Shown: positions 1 through 8,367 of the stretch, one piece after another
How positions within the stretch are numbered: the first letter of the stretch is position 1
Layout: each line of letters begins with the position of its first letter
Assembly: GCA_009929445.1 (NCBI GenBank)
Contig: SAAL01000039.1
Location: forward strand, 1-32,256
Origin: Bacteroidia bacterium
GTDB lineage: Bacteria > Bacteroidota > Bacteroidia > Bacteroidales > Paludibacteraceae
Length of the DNA stretch: 32,256 bases
Direction: 5' to 3'
Translations under genes and position numbers: made by a program
Notes under the pieces: model-generated
What the model was told of the DNA's origin: nothing
Database searches by the model: none
The model's input: the letters and a program-made list of their open reading frames with translations, nothing else

Positions 1-96
1 GGAAGAGGATATAGAAAAACAGAAAACTTTAGAATTGCAATCCTGTTTTTTCATGGTAACTTAAACATGATTTCACAGGAAATCCAGTAGAACCAA

Positions 97-279
97 AATA
101 AAAAACCGCATTGTTACCTGTTGAGAAAACTCCTATAAATAGGATTTGAGGCATCGGTTTTCTTTGTAATCTGCTGTCCCGACGTATCGGAATACCCGAA
201 GGTGCAGCCCGCCATTGAAAACCTTTGTATCTCGGAATAAATTATCTGTTGAGTTTTCCAATCTCTGAACAATGCGGTT
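97..279 (-). ncRNA. ssrS: Probable 6S-type regulatory RNA (6S-Flavo-like)
   Basis: A roughly 180-nt transcription unit is visible on the minus strand. A 12-bp perfect inverted repeat (104-115 with 268-279) closes it and is followed inward by an 8-bp helix (125-132 with 251-258). Next comes a large central bubble carrying a small hairpin (about 132-143, CCTA/TAGG) on its 3' side. Beyond the bubble lie an inner helix (156-162 with 217-223), a CTGC/GCAG helix (171-174 with 204-207) and a hairpin at 179-190. A TAnnTTTG box at 282-289 places the start at the first base of the outer helix. The 3' arm runs straight into a T-rich tract (minus-strand TTTTTTATTTT), like an intrinsic terminator. Size, long irregular hairpin and central bubble match 6S RNA, which sequesters RNA polymerase holoenzyme; a 6S-Flavo class is known in Bacteroidetes. 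The naming is inferred from structure, not from an alignment. A 61-codon open frame crossing this region starts upstream of the promoter and is probably not a gene. Confidence 0.65.
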
Positions 280-281
280 CA

Positions 282-289
282 CAAATATA
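282..289 (-). promoter_or_regulatory. -7 box of the 6S-like RNA
   Basis: The minus strand reads TATATTTG, an exact match to the Bacteroidetes -7 consensus TAnnTTTG, just upstream of the RNA's closing helix. No good TTTG appears at -33; the region 309-317 reads only AAACAAA-like sequence. Confidence 0.6.
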
Positions 290-400
290 ATACTTTTAAA
301 TGAAATTTGTTTCGGCATTATGATAATTTTTTGTTAAAACTTAAGACAAATAACACTGTGATGCTGTAAATCAAAAATGTAGCAAAAAATAGCCTTAATA

Positions 401-432
401 TTTCGCTATATGGAAGAAAAATCTTACTTTTG
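401..432 (+). promoter_or_regulatory. Promoter of the TPR protein gene
   Basis: TACTTTTG at 425-432 matches the -7 box TAnnTTTG, and a TTTCG sequence at 401-405 lies about 19 bp upstream as a weak -33 element. The start codon is at 470, giving a leader of about 30 nt. Confidence 0.55.
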
Positions 433-469
433 TGGTTCAAAAAAATAAAACAGATATAAACTATTCAAT

Positions 470-1144
470 ATGTCAAAGAAACAAGAAGCAAAAGTTGAAG
501 AACTTGAAAGTGTCGGACGTGCTCTGTCCAATTCAGAAGCTTTTATTGAAAAAAATCAAAAACCAATCTTTATCGGAGTAGGAGTTGTAGTATTAATCGT
601 ATTGGGCATTATGGCGTTTCATAATTTCTATCTTAAACCACGTGAAACAGCTGCCGAAAATGCCATGTACAGGGCACAGGAATTTTTTGCCGTTGATTCA
701 TTCAGAGTAGCTTTGGAAGGTGACGGTACAAAGTCGATGGGCTTCAAGGAAATTGCATCCGAATATGGCATGACTGCAAGCGGCAACCTGGCAAATGCAT
801 ATACAGGTATTTGTTACTATAAATTAGGTAAATACGAAGACGCTATCAAATACCTGGTTCAATACGACGGAGATGATAATTACTTCAAAACTTCGGTAGT
901 CGGTTTGACCGGCGATTGCTATGCAGAACTCGGCGATAAAGGGAAAGCACAAAGTTTCTATAAAAAAGCCATTGCCGAAAAAAATGAACTCAGTCCCATC
1001 TATTTGAAAAAATCAGGCATACTGTTCGAAACTGACGGAAAAGCAGCTGAAGCCGAAAAAGCATATCAGCAAATCAAAGACGACTATCCGATGAGCAACG
1101 AAGCTTATGACATTGACAAGTATCTGGCCCGGGTACAAAAATAA
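470..1144 (+). CDS. Membrane-anchored tetratricopeptide-repeat protein
   Basis: The 224-residue protein has a charged N-terminal stretch of about 32 residues, one hydrophobic membrane segment (about 33-50) and an extracytoplasmic TPR-like region. TPR-type helices are visible around residues 108-135 (NLANAYTGICYYKLGKYEDA) and again at about 145-170 and 175-205. The arrangement (short N-terminus, single transmembrane helix, TPRs) resembles the YfgM/PF09976 type of TPR protein, which in Escherichia coli assists the Sec translocon and periplasmic chaperones. Whether this protein does the same is inference. It is the first gene after the divergent 6S-like RNA and has its own promoter. ribH follows 82 bp downstream on the same strand, so co-transcription is likely. 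No catalytic motif is seen. Confidence 0.8.
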   Translation: MSKKQEAKVEELESVGRALSNSEAFIEKNQKPIFIGVGVVVLIVLGIMAFHNFYLKPRETAAENAMYRAQEFFAVDSFRVALEGDGTKSMGFKEIASEYGMTASGNLANAYTGICYYKLGKYEDAIKYLVQYDGDDNYFKTSVVGLTGDCYAELGDKGKAQSFYKKAIAEKNELSPIYLKKSGILFETDGKAAEAEKAYQQIKDDYPMSNEAYDIDKYLARVQK

Positions 1145-1226
1145 ATTTCACATAAAAATAAAACCAAAGAAAGCTGCTTTCAGTGTATGAATGCAGTTTT
1201 TTTTAGTCTTAAAAAATTTACAACTT

Positions 1227-1748
1227 ATGGCCACACAATATCAAAACCTTTCTGATTATGATTCGGAATTAATGCCCGACAAACAAACAGTTGAAAATCA
1301 ATCCTATGCCATAGTGGTAGCCGACTGGAATCCCGATATTACCAATTCGCTGCTGAATGGTGCCATGTCAACCCTGACTGAAAACGGTGTGTTAAGTAAA
1401 AATATAAAAGTATTTCATGTACCCGGAACATTTGAGCTGACTCATGGTGCTGCTAAACTCATAAATCAATACAAAACCGTGTCAGGAAAGAAAAAACGTC
1501 TTTACGATGCCATCATAGTTATCGGATGTGTTATTCAAGGTGAAACTCCTCATTTTTCATATGTTTGCAGCAGCGTGACCAAAGGTGTGACTGAGCTGAA
1601 TCTAATACCCGATTCTTGCCCGGTTATCTTCGGAGTGCTCACTACCAATACATTACAGCAGGCTAAAGACCGCGCCGGCGGAATACACGGTAACAAAGGT
1701 GACGAAGCTGCCATAACAGCAATAAAAATGGCAAATATAGTTTGGTAA
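1227..1748 (+). CDS. ribH: 6,7-dimethyl-8-ribityllumazine synthase
   Basis: Lumazine synthase condenses 5-amino-6-ribitylamino-uracil with 3,4-dihydroxy-2-butanone 4-phosphate, the penultimate step of riboflavin synthesis, in a cytosolic multimeric shell. Family signatures are clear: a substrate-binding VPGTFELTHGA stretch, the GCVIQGETPHF segment carrying the catalytic His region, PVIFGVLTTNT, and the C-terminal RAGGIHGNKGDEAA block. I chose the ATG at 1227 (173 residues). An in-frame ATG at 1191 would add twelve hydrophobic residues outside the family fold. The N-terminal extension before the first strand (about 35 residues) is longer than in E. coli RibE but usual for Bacteroidetes. The stop codon lies directly after the -33 element of the following tRNA promoter. 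Confidence 0.95.
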   Translation: MATQYQNLSDYDSELMPDKQTVENQSYAIVVADWNPDITNSLLNGAMSTLTENGVLSKNIKVFHVPGTFELTHGAAKLINQYKTVSGKKKRLYDAIIVIGCVIQGETPHFSYVCSSVTKGVTELNLIPDSCPVIFGVLTTNTLQQAKDRAGGIHGNKGDEAAITAIKMANIVW

Positions 1749-1772
1749 TTCAATCATAAAACCTTATCTTTG
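1741..1772 (+). promoter_or_regulatory. Promoter of the tRNA-Tyr/tRNA-Gly unit
   Basis: TTTG at 1741-1744, a 20-bp spacer and TATCTTTG at 1765-1772 form a full consensus Bacteroidetes promoter. The -33 box lies inside the last codons of ribH and the ribH stop (1746-1748) is in the spacer. The predicted start is about 1778, some 13 bp before tRNA-Tyr. Confidence 0.75.
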
Positions 1773-1790
1773 TACCCGCAAATTAGCAAA

Positions 1791-1873
1791 GGGCAGTTAC
1801 CAAAGTGGCCAACTGGGGCTGACTGTAACTCAGCTGTCTTTCGACTTCGGAGGTTCGAATCCTTCACTGCCCA
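1791..1873 (+). tRNA. tRNA-Tyr (anticodon GTA)
   Basis: An 83-nt class II tRNA with a long variable arm. The acceptor stem is GGGCAGT/ACTGCCC with discriminator A at 1873. The anticodon stem GCTGA/TCAGC encloses loop CTGTAAC with GTA at 1825-1827. The T arm has the GGTTCGAATCC pattern. CCA is not encoded; the next bases are CGA. Confidence 0.97.
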
Positions 1874-1903
1874 CGAATAAATATGCTAATGAATTAATAT
1901 GAC

Positions 1904-1971
1904 AATGTGCCAATATTAATTCCGTCAATTTCAAAAGTTGGCAAATTAGCACATTGAAAAATTGGCACATT
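1904..1971. repeat. Inverted repeat between the two tRNA genes
   Basis: An 11-bp perfect inverted repeat (1904-1914 AATGTGCCAAT and 1961-1971 ATTGGCACATT) brackets most of the tRNA spacer. A degenerate third copy (AATTAGCACATT) lies at about 1944-1955. In the precursor transcript it could form a hairpin separating the tRNAs. The same short words are common in Bacteroidetes spacers, so a specific role is not shown. Confidence 0.5.
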
Positions 1972-1977
1972 AAATTT

Positions 1978-2050
1978 GCGGAAGTAGCTCAGTCGATAGA
2001 GCATTAGCCTTCCAAGCTGAGGGTCGCGGGTTTGAGCCCCGTCTTCCGCT
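1978..2050 (+). tRNA. tRNA-Gly (anticodon TCC)
   Basis: A 73-nt tRNA with acceptor stem GCGGAAG/CTTCCGC and discriminator T at 2050. The D arm contains AGCTCAGTCGATAGAGC. The anticodon stem TTAGC/GCTGA (with one G-T pair) holds loop CTTCCAA, so the anticodon is TCC at 2011-2013. CCA is not encoded. It is co-transcribed with tRNA-Tyr. Confidence 0.97.
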
Positions 2051-2057
2051 CTCGATG

Positions 2058-2099
2058 AAAGGAGAGATATTAACTGATTGTTGATGTCTCTCCTTTTTT
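2058..2099 (+). terminator. Rho-independent terminator of the tRNA unit
   Basis: Perfect 10-bp stem AAAGGAGAGA (2058-2067) with TCTCTCCTTT (2087-2096), running into a T-tract up to 2099. It lies 7 bp after tRNA-Gly. Confidence 0.88.
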
Positions 2100-2143
2100 G
2101 AAATTATCAAAAAGTGGTATTTTGAAATAATAAGCATTCAAAT

Positions 2144-3034
2144 TTGAATTACTTTCAGTCACATATAGGCGAAATAGCTGCGTTACTGGTTTCATTTACG
2201 TGGACTGGCAGCGCCTTGTTTTTTGAGAAAGCCGGCAAACAGATTGGTTCGTTGCAGGTAAATATTATACGTCTTTTTCTGGCAGTTTTTTTTCTGGGAT
2301 TTACTACCCTGATAACCAGAGGCATGTTTTTTCCAATGGACGCTACTGCTTACAACTGGTTTTGGCTGGCCATTTCGGGTGTAGTCGGCTTTTTTATCGG
2401 CGATTTGATGTTGTTCAAGTCTTATTCTGTAATCGGATCGCGTACTGCATCGCTCATCATGAGTCTTCATCCGATGATGACAGCTATAATAGGATGGTTC
2501 TTCCTGAATGAAGTGCTATCAACCAGAAGCATTGCTGCCATTCTTATCAGTCTGACCGGAATCATTATAGTCATATTCAACAGGAATATGAAACTGAATA
2601 TCCCGTTCAAAGGTTTTGTGTTGGCATTCCTGGCTGCTCTCGGACAAGCCGTAGGGCTGATACTGAGCAAAAAGGGAATTGGTGACTACGATCCGATGGC
2701 TGCCACTCAAATCAGAGCGATTTTTGGTTTTGTGTGTTTTGCTCTGTTTATTACCGTATTAGGTCGTTGGGGAAAGGTGAAATCGGCGGTTCAAAACAGG
2801 GAAGGAATGAAAGCTGTATCCATAGGAACGGTTTTTGGTCCGTTTGTGGGTGTATCGTTGTCTTTATTTGCAGTTCAGCATACACAAACAGGTATTGCAT
2901 CCACATTGATGGCACTCGTACCCATTCTGATTATTTTCCCGTCATCGTTGATGTTTAAAGAAAAAATCACGACCCGCCAGGTGGTGGGAGCCGTGATTAG
3001 TTTTATTGGTGTAAGCTTATTCTTTACTAGATAA
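2144..3034 (+). CDS. EamA-family (DMT superfamily) permease
   Basis: The 296-residue inner-membrane protein has about ten hydrophobic helices in two EamA halves (about 10-138 and 152-294), the usual 10-TMS drug/metabolite transporter layout and length. Recognisable pieces are the early SFTWTGSALFFEKAG helix, the GDLMLFKSYSVIGSRTASLIMSL region in the first half and the QHTQTGIASTLMALVPILI region in the second. The substrate cannot be told from sequence; the family includes metabolite exporters. Initiation must be at TTG (2144-2146): the frame is closed by TGA at 2123-2125 and no ATG lies between that stop and 2144. The next internal Met would remove most of the first half. The 3' end overlaps the convergent dapA by 8 bp. 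Confidence 0.85.
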   Translation: MNYFQSHIGEIAALLVSFTWTGSALFFEKAGKQIGSLQVNIIRLFLAVFFLGFTTLITRGMFFPMDATAYNWFWLAISGVVGFFIGDLMLFKSYSVIGSRTASLIMSLHPMMTAIIGWFFLNEVLSTRSIAAILISLTGIIIVIFNRNMKLNIPFKGFVLAFLAALGQAVGLILSKKGIGDYDPMAATQIRAIFGFVCFALFITVLGRWGKVKSAVQNREGMKAVSIGTVFGPFVGVSLSLFAVQHTQTGIASTLMALVPILIIFPSSLMFKEKITTRQVVGAVISFIGVSLFFTR

Positions 3035-3911
3035 TTTCATTCAATACCCGTCGGATTTTTTCGTAAGTTTTGATGGTGTTTGGCACTAAAGGAAGTCTTA
3101 ACTTATTCTCAATGAGTCCCATTATGGCCAGCATGCTCTTAACTCCTGCCGGATTTCCTTCCACGAAAAGCAAGCTGATCAGTTCTGTAAATTTGTGATG
3201 AATTTGCCGTGCGCTTCTGTAATCGCCTTCCAGTGCGAGCCTGACCATGCGGCTGAACTCTTTTGGAAAAGCATTCCCGATTACCGAAATAACTCCTACG
3301 GCTCCCAGCGTTATAAGTGGGAAAGTAATGCCGTCGTCACCGGAAATTACCATAAAGTCTTCGGGTTTGTTCTTGATAATGTCGTCAATCTGACTGAAAT
3401 TTCCGGATGCTTCTTTTACAGCACAAACATTTTTGAACTCATTAGCTATGCGAAGTGTGGTTTCTGCAGTCATGTTTACACCTGTTCGCCCGGGTACGTT
3501 GTAAAGGATTATGGGTAGGGGAGAGGCTTTGGCTATCGCTGCATAATGCTGATAAAGTCCTTCCTGCGATGGTTTGTTATAGTAAGGTGTGACAGAAAGT
3601 ATAGCCTCGTATCCTGTCAGGTCAGTTGTCTGAATCTTGTTTACTACTTCTTTGGTGTTATTTCCACCAATTCCGTAAACCAACGGAATTCTTCCGGCTG
3701 CTGTTTGAGCCACAAACTGTTTTATTTCTTCTTTTTCTTCGCCGGTCAGTGTGGGTGTTTCGGCAGTAGTGCCGCATACAACAAGGTAATCGGTACCGTT
3801 TTTTATCTGATGTTCTATCACTTTTGTAAGAGCATCAAAATCAATGGATTCATCTTCTTTGAAGGGAGTAATGAGCGCCACGCCCATTCCAACCAGTTTC
3901 GAGTTCAGCAT
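3027..3911 (-). CDS. dapA: 4-hydroxy-tetrahydrodipicolinate synthase
   Basis: DapA condenses pyruvate with aspartate semialdehyde, the first committed step to meso-diaminopimelate and lysine. The 294-residue TIM-barrel has the full catalytic set: the CGTTAETPTLT motif with Thr48/Thr49, Tyr110-Tyr111 in PYYNKP, Tyr137 and Arg142 in YNVPGRTG, and Schiff-base Lys166 in AVKEASGN. Length is normal. It lies 109 bp downstream of the DUF6913 gene on the same strand and has its own -7 box at 4007-4014, so it is probably also transcribed alone. The 3' end overlaps the EamA gene. Confidence 0.96.
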   Translation of the reverse strand: MLNSKLVGMGVALITPFKEDESIDFDALTKVIEHQIKNGTDYLVVCGTTAETPTLTGEEKEEIKQFVAQTAAGRIPLVYGIGGNNTKEVVNKIQTTDLTGYEAILSVTPYYNKPSQEGLYQHYAAIAKASPLPIILYNVPGRTGVNMTAETTLRIANEFKNVCAVKEASGNFSQIDDIIKNKPEDFMVISGDDGITFPLITLGAVGVISVIGNAFPKEFSRMVRLALEGDYRSARQIHHKFTELISLLFVEGNPAGVKSMLAIMGLIENKLRLPLVPNTIKTYEKIRRVLNEII

Positions 3912-4006
3912 GTTTGAAATATCTTGTTTTATTACGGTCAGTTTCTGCTTTGAATAATTAAAAAAACTTCAATCGTTAGCCTCTGCAAGTGTTTTGAAAT
4001 TTTCTG

Positions 4007-4014
4007 CAAAATTA
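4007..4014 (-). promoter_or_regulatory. -7 box upstream of dapA
   Basis: The minus strand reads TAATTTTG (consensus TAnnTTTG) just after the stop of the upstream gene. No clear TTTG lies about 20 bp upstream. The predicted leader of dapA is about 90 nt. Confidence 0.45.
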
Positions 4015-4020
4015 CACTTT

Positions 4021-4632
4021 TTAATCGTTAGTTTTTATTCTTTTGAGGTAAAAAATTAATTGTTCGAAAAGATATTGCTGATCAGTGTGAAAAAGGCTCT
4101 CGTTCAGATCCTGGAATTCAGTTTTTTTTCGTTCTTCTTCATTTTCGGGAATTTCCTGTGGTTCCGGCTGAGGTATTTTTATTACAAAATCCAGCACATC
4201 ATCCATTGACCGGCTCATTCCGGTTTTCATAGATGCATTTGCATATAAGCAAACATATTGAAGTGGAATAATGTCGGAAAGTGTAAGATCAATTACCATG
4301 TCGTACTGAACTTCCATCAGTTCTTTCAGGTAAGGAGTTTTGGGGCATCCAAACCAGTCGATAGTGCTGCGGTCCAGGATTTTGAAAGTAGGCAGGATAG
4401 CGGTTGAAGTCATCTTTTTATCCAGAAAACCCCATGCAAAAACCTTTTTTCCATCGGCTGTGAGCACTTCTATTGCTTTGCGGATGAAACGGTTTTTTTC
4501 AATATAATCGCTTTCGAAAATGAGTAATATGGTACTTGCATTCTTGTAATCGACATATCGTTTGGCCCGGTTTGTCTCCTTTAAAAATTTGGCAACTCTT
4601 CTTTTTAGAATATATTGATTGAGTTTTTTCAT
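4021..4632 (-). CDS. DUF6913-like conserved Bacteroidetes protein
   Basis: A 203-residue soluble protein that I recognise as the DUF6913 type, of unknown function and usually found near dapA or ligA in Bacteroidetes. The basic N-terminus (MKKLNQYILKRRVAKFL) is followed by a mixed alpha/beta region with the conserved-looking segments STILLIFESDY, KVFAWGFLDKK and MVIDLTLSDIIPLQYVC. An acidic Pro-rich stretch (PQPEPQEIPENEEE) precedes a C-terminal helix. There is no signal peptide, membrane segment or catalytic motif. I chose the ATG at 4632 because a TAnnTTTG box lies at 4653-4660, between it and the alternative in-frame ATG at 4680. The extra 16 residues of the longer form do not look family-like. 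Confidence 0.75.
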   Translation of the reverse strand: MKKLNQYILKRRVAKFLKETNRAKRYVDYKNASTILLIFESDYIEKNRFIRKAIEVLTADGKKVFAWGFLDKKMTSTAILPTFKILDRSTIDWFGCPKTPYLKELMEVQYDMVIDLTLSDIIPLQYVCLYANASMKTGMSRSMDDVLDFVIKIPQPEPQEIPENEEERKKTEFQDLNESLFHTDQQYLFEQLIFYLKRIKTND

Positions 4633-4652
4633 TTCAAAAGCATGTTCTTCTG

Positions 4653-4660
4653 CAAAAGTA
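4653..4660 (-). promoter_or_regulatory. -7 box deciding the start of the DUF6913 gene
   Basis: The minus strand reads TACTTTTG, an exact TAnnTTTG match. Transcription would begin near 4647, downstream of the ATG at 4680 and about 15 nt before the ATG at 4632. Confidence 0.5.
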
Positions 4661-4709
4661 ACAATAATTGTCAAATACACATATCAGGGTTAAATAAACT
4701 TTACAAATT

Positions 4710-6821
<2,112 letters not shown>

Positions 6822-6886
6822 TTAATAAGTCAGAAAAAGTTTTATATTCCTTCCAATATTCCCCCTTTAGAGCCTGTTCCTGCCTG

Positions 6887-6905
6887 TCCCGATTTTTTAT
6901 CGGGA
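6887..6905. repeat. Short palindromic element TCCCGAT/ATCGGGA
   Basis: A 7-bp perfect inverted repeat (6887-6893 with 6899-6905, 5-nt loop) lies between the permease stop and ligA, beside a CCCCCTTTAG stretch at 6861-6870. Both words recall palindromic intergenic repeats common in Bacteroidetes genomes. A weak hairpin could end the permease transcript, but no T-tract follows. Confidence 0.45.
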
Positions 6906-6932
6906 AATTTGGTTCGGGAGAGTCAGAAGGCC

Positions 6933-8177
6933 TCATTCATACCTCATAATCGCTGCCGGCGAAATTTTTGAAATCAGATATGAAGGCCCGATGAGCATTA
7001 AAACGGACACAATGAGGGTGCCCGCATTCAAAAGTACGATGTAAAGCCAGTTGAAAGTAATAGGAACGGTGCTTGTATAGTATGATACGGGATCGAGCGG
7101 GAAGATTTTGAACTGATACTGAACAAAGCAAATCAGTAATCCGATGATGTTTCCCCAAAGCATTCCTTTACCAATCAGAAAAATGGATTCATAAAGAAAT
7201 ATTTTACGGATTGACCAGTTGCCGGCGCCGTAAGATTTCAGAATTCCTATCATGTTTGTTTTTTCAAGAATGAGGATTAGTAAACCGGAAATCATATTGA
7301 AGCCGGCAACTGCCAGCATGAGCAGCAGAATCACCCATACGTTCATGTCCAGCAGGTCCAGCCAGCTGAATATCTGCGGATTCAGCTGACGGATGGTCTG
7401 AATGAAGTAGCCGTTGCCTTCAGCGTCAAACCGATTGGCAGCAAGCGCGTAAACCTGATCGCTTACTCCGTCAAGATAGTTGAAGTCGGTAATGAGTATT
7501 TCCATTCCGCTGAAATATTCCTGATCCCAGCCGTTCAGCCGTTGTGCAATTCGTATATCAGTGATGACGAACAGTTTATCGTAATCGGCAAAGTTGGTGG
7601 AATAGATTCCTTTTACGGTGAATTTTCTGGCCCGAATCTGATCCTGCAGAAAATAGGTTAAAAAAGAATCGCCCAGTTTCAATCCCATCATATCGGCTAT
7701 GGATTTGGAGATGATGGCCTCATTTACCGGTGTGGAGTCGTTTAGATTCAGAATCTCGCCTTCTATAAGGTTTGATTTGAAGAAACTCCAGTCGAATTCA
7801 GGCCCCACACCTTTCAGAATCATTCCCTGAAAATCATTTTCGGTTTTGATAATGCCCGGTTTGGTCACAAATCGCTGAATATGTCTAACATTCGGAATTG
7901 CTTTCAGTTGATTTTGCAGTGTATCACTCATCCTGATGGGCTGCATTTCGTAGGAATTATTGTTGTCGAAATTGGTGATTTGAATGTGAGAACCGAATCC
8001 GATTGTTTTATTACGGATTTCCTGCTTGAAACCAATAACCACTGCAATGGCTATCAGCATCACAGCCACACCCACAGCTATTCCGATGGTAGCAATACGC
8101 ACAGCAGGCCGGGAAACATTTTTCTCACCCTTCTTTTCGAAATGGATCCGTTTGGCTATGAAATATTCTAAATTCAA
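6933..8177 (-). CDS. LolC/LolE-type ABC transporter permease (FtsX-like)
   Basis: The 414-residue inner-membrane protein has the four-helix FtsX/MacB topology. The first helix is at about 27-50. A large periplasmic MacB-like domain follows (about 51-270), with segments such as GIIKTENDFQGMILKGVGPEFDW. Three C-terminal helices lie at about 275-300, 325-350 and 372-398, and the ending SPAAIMRYE resembles the family's last motif. LolC/LolE homologues extract lipoproteins from the inner membrane, while related permeases work in other export or division roles. No ATP-binding partner is encoded next to it, so the precise transport role is open. It has its own -7 box at 8234-8241. Confidence 0.85.
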   Translation of the reverse strand: MNLEYFIAKRIHFEKKGEKNVSRPAVRIATIGIAVGVAVMLIAIAVVIGFKQEIRNKTIGFGSHIQITNFDNNNSYEMQPIRMSDTLQNQLKAIPNVRHIQRFVTKPGIIKTENDFQGMILKGVGPEFDWSFFKSNLIEGEILNLNDSTPVNEAIISKSIADMMGLKLGDSFLTYFLQDQIRARKFTVKGIYSTNFADYDKLFVITDIRIAQRLNGWDQEYFSGMEILITDFNYLDGVSDQVYALAANRFDAEGNGYFIQTIRQLNPQIFSWLDLLDMNVWVILLLMLAVAGFNMISGLLILILEKTNMIGILKSYGAGNWSIRKIFLYESIFLIGKGMLWGNIIGLLICFVQYQFKIFPLDPVSYYTSTVPITFNWLYIVLLNAGTLIVSVLMLIGPSYLISKISPAAIMRYE

Positions 8178-8193
8178 TGTTTGATGATTAGTC

Positions 8194-8205
8194 CCGATAG
8201 ATCGG
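8194..8205. repeat. Palindrome CCGAT-AG-ATCGG upstream of the permease gene
   Basis: A 5-bp perfect inverted repeat with a 2-nt centre, about 16 bp upstream of the permease start and inside its predicted leader. It shares its core with the palindrome at 6887-6905, which flanks the other end of the same gene. Confidence 0.35.
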
Positions 8206-8233
8206 CGATTTTTATTTATTTAGCAAAGAATTA

Positions 8234-8241
8234 CAAAGTTA
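8234..8241 (-). promoter_or_regulatory. -7 box of the ABC permease gene
   Basis: The minus strand reads TAACTTTG, matching TAnnTTTG. The -33 region is not convincing. The leader would be about 50 nt and include the palindrome at 8194-8205. Confidence 0.5.
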
Positions 8242-8367
8242 TGCTTTTTTATTGATTCAGGGAGGCAGATTGTATCACAAAAGATGTATTTCTGCCTTTT
8301 TAAATATCGGAAAATGGCGATTTCAGTCCGAATAATTCTGAAATTCCTGAAGAAATCTTTAACGTTC

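Noticed and set aside
1-54. A minus-strand ATG at 54 with an open frame running off the left edge (18 codons visible).
   Set aside because: The peptide has no recognisable signal peptide or domain, it sits just after the terminator of the 6S-like RNA, and only 54 bases are visible. It cannot be supported as a gene.
133-318. A 61-codon open frame on the minus strand opposite the first gene.
   Set aside because: Its start codon lies upstream of the TAnnTTTG box at 282-289, and the region is explained better by a structured RNA with matching stems. The peptide resembles no family I know.
8263-8297. A hairpin AGGCAGA/TCTGCCT followed by TTTTT on the plus strand.
   Set aside because: No plus-strand gene lies upstream for it to terminate, and on the minus strand no T-tract follows. 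The loop of about 21 nt makes it weak.
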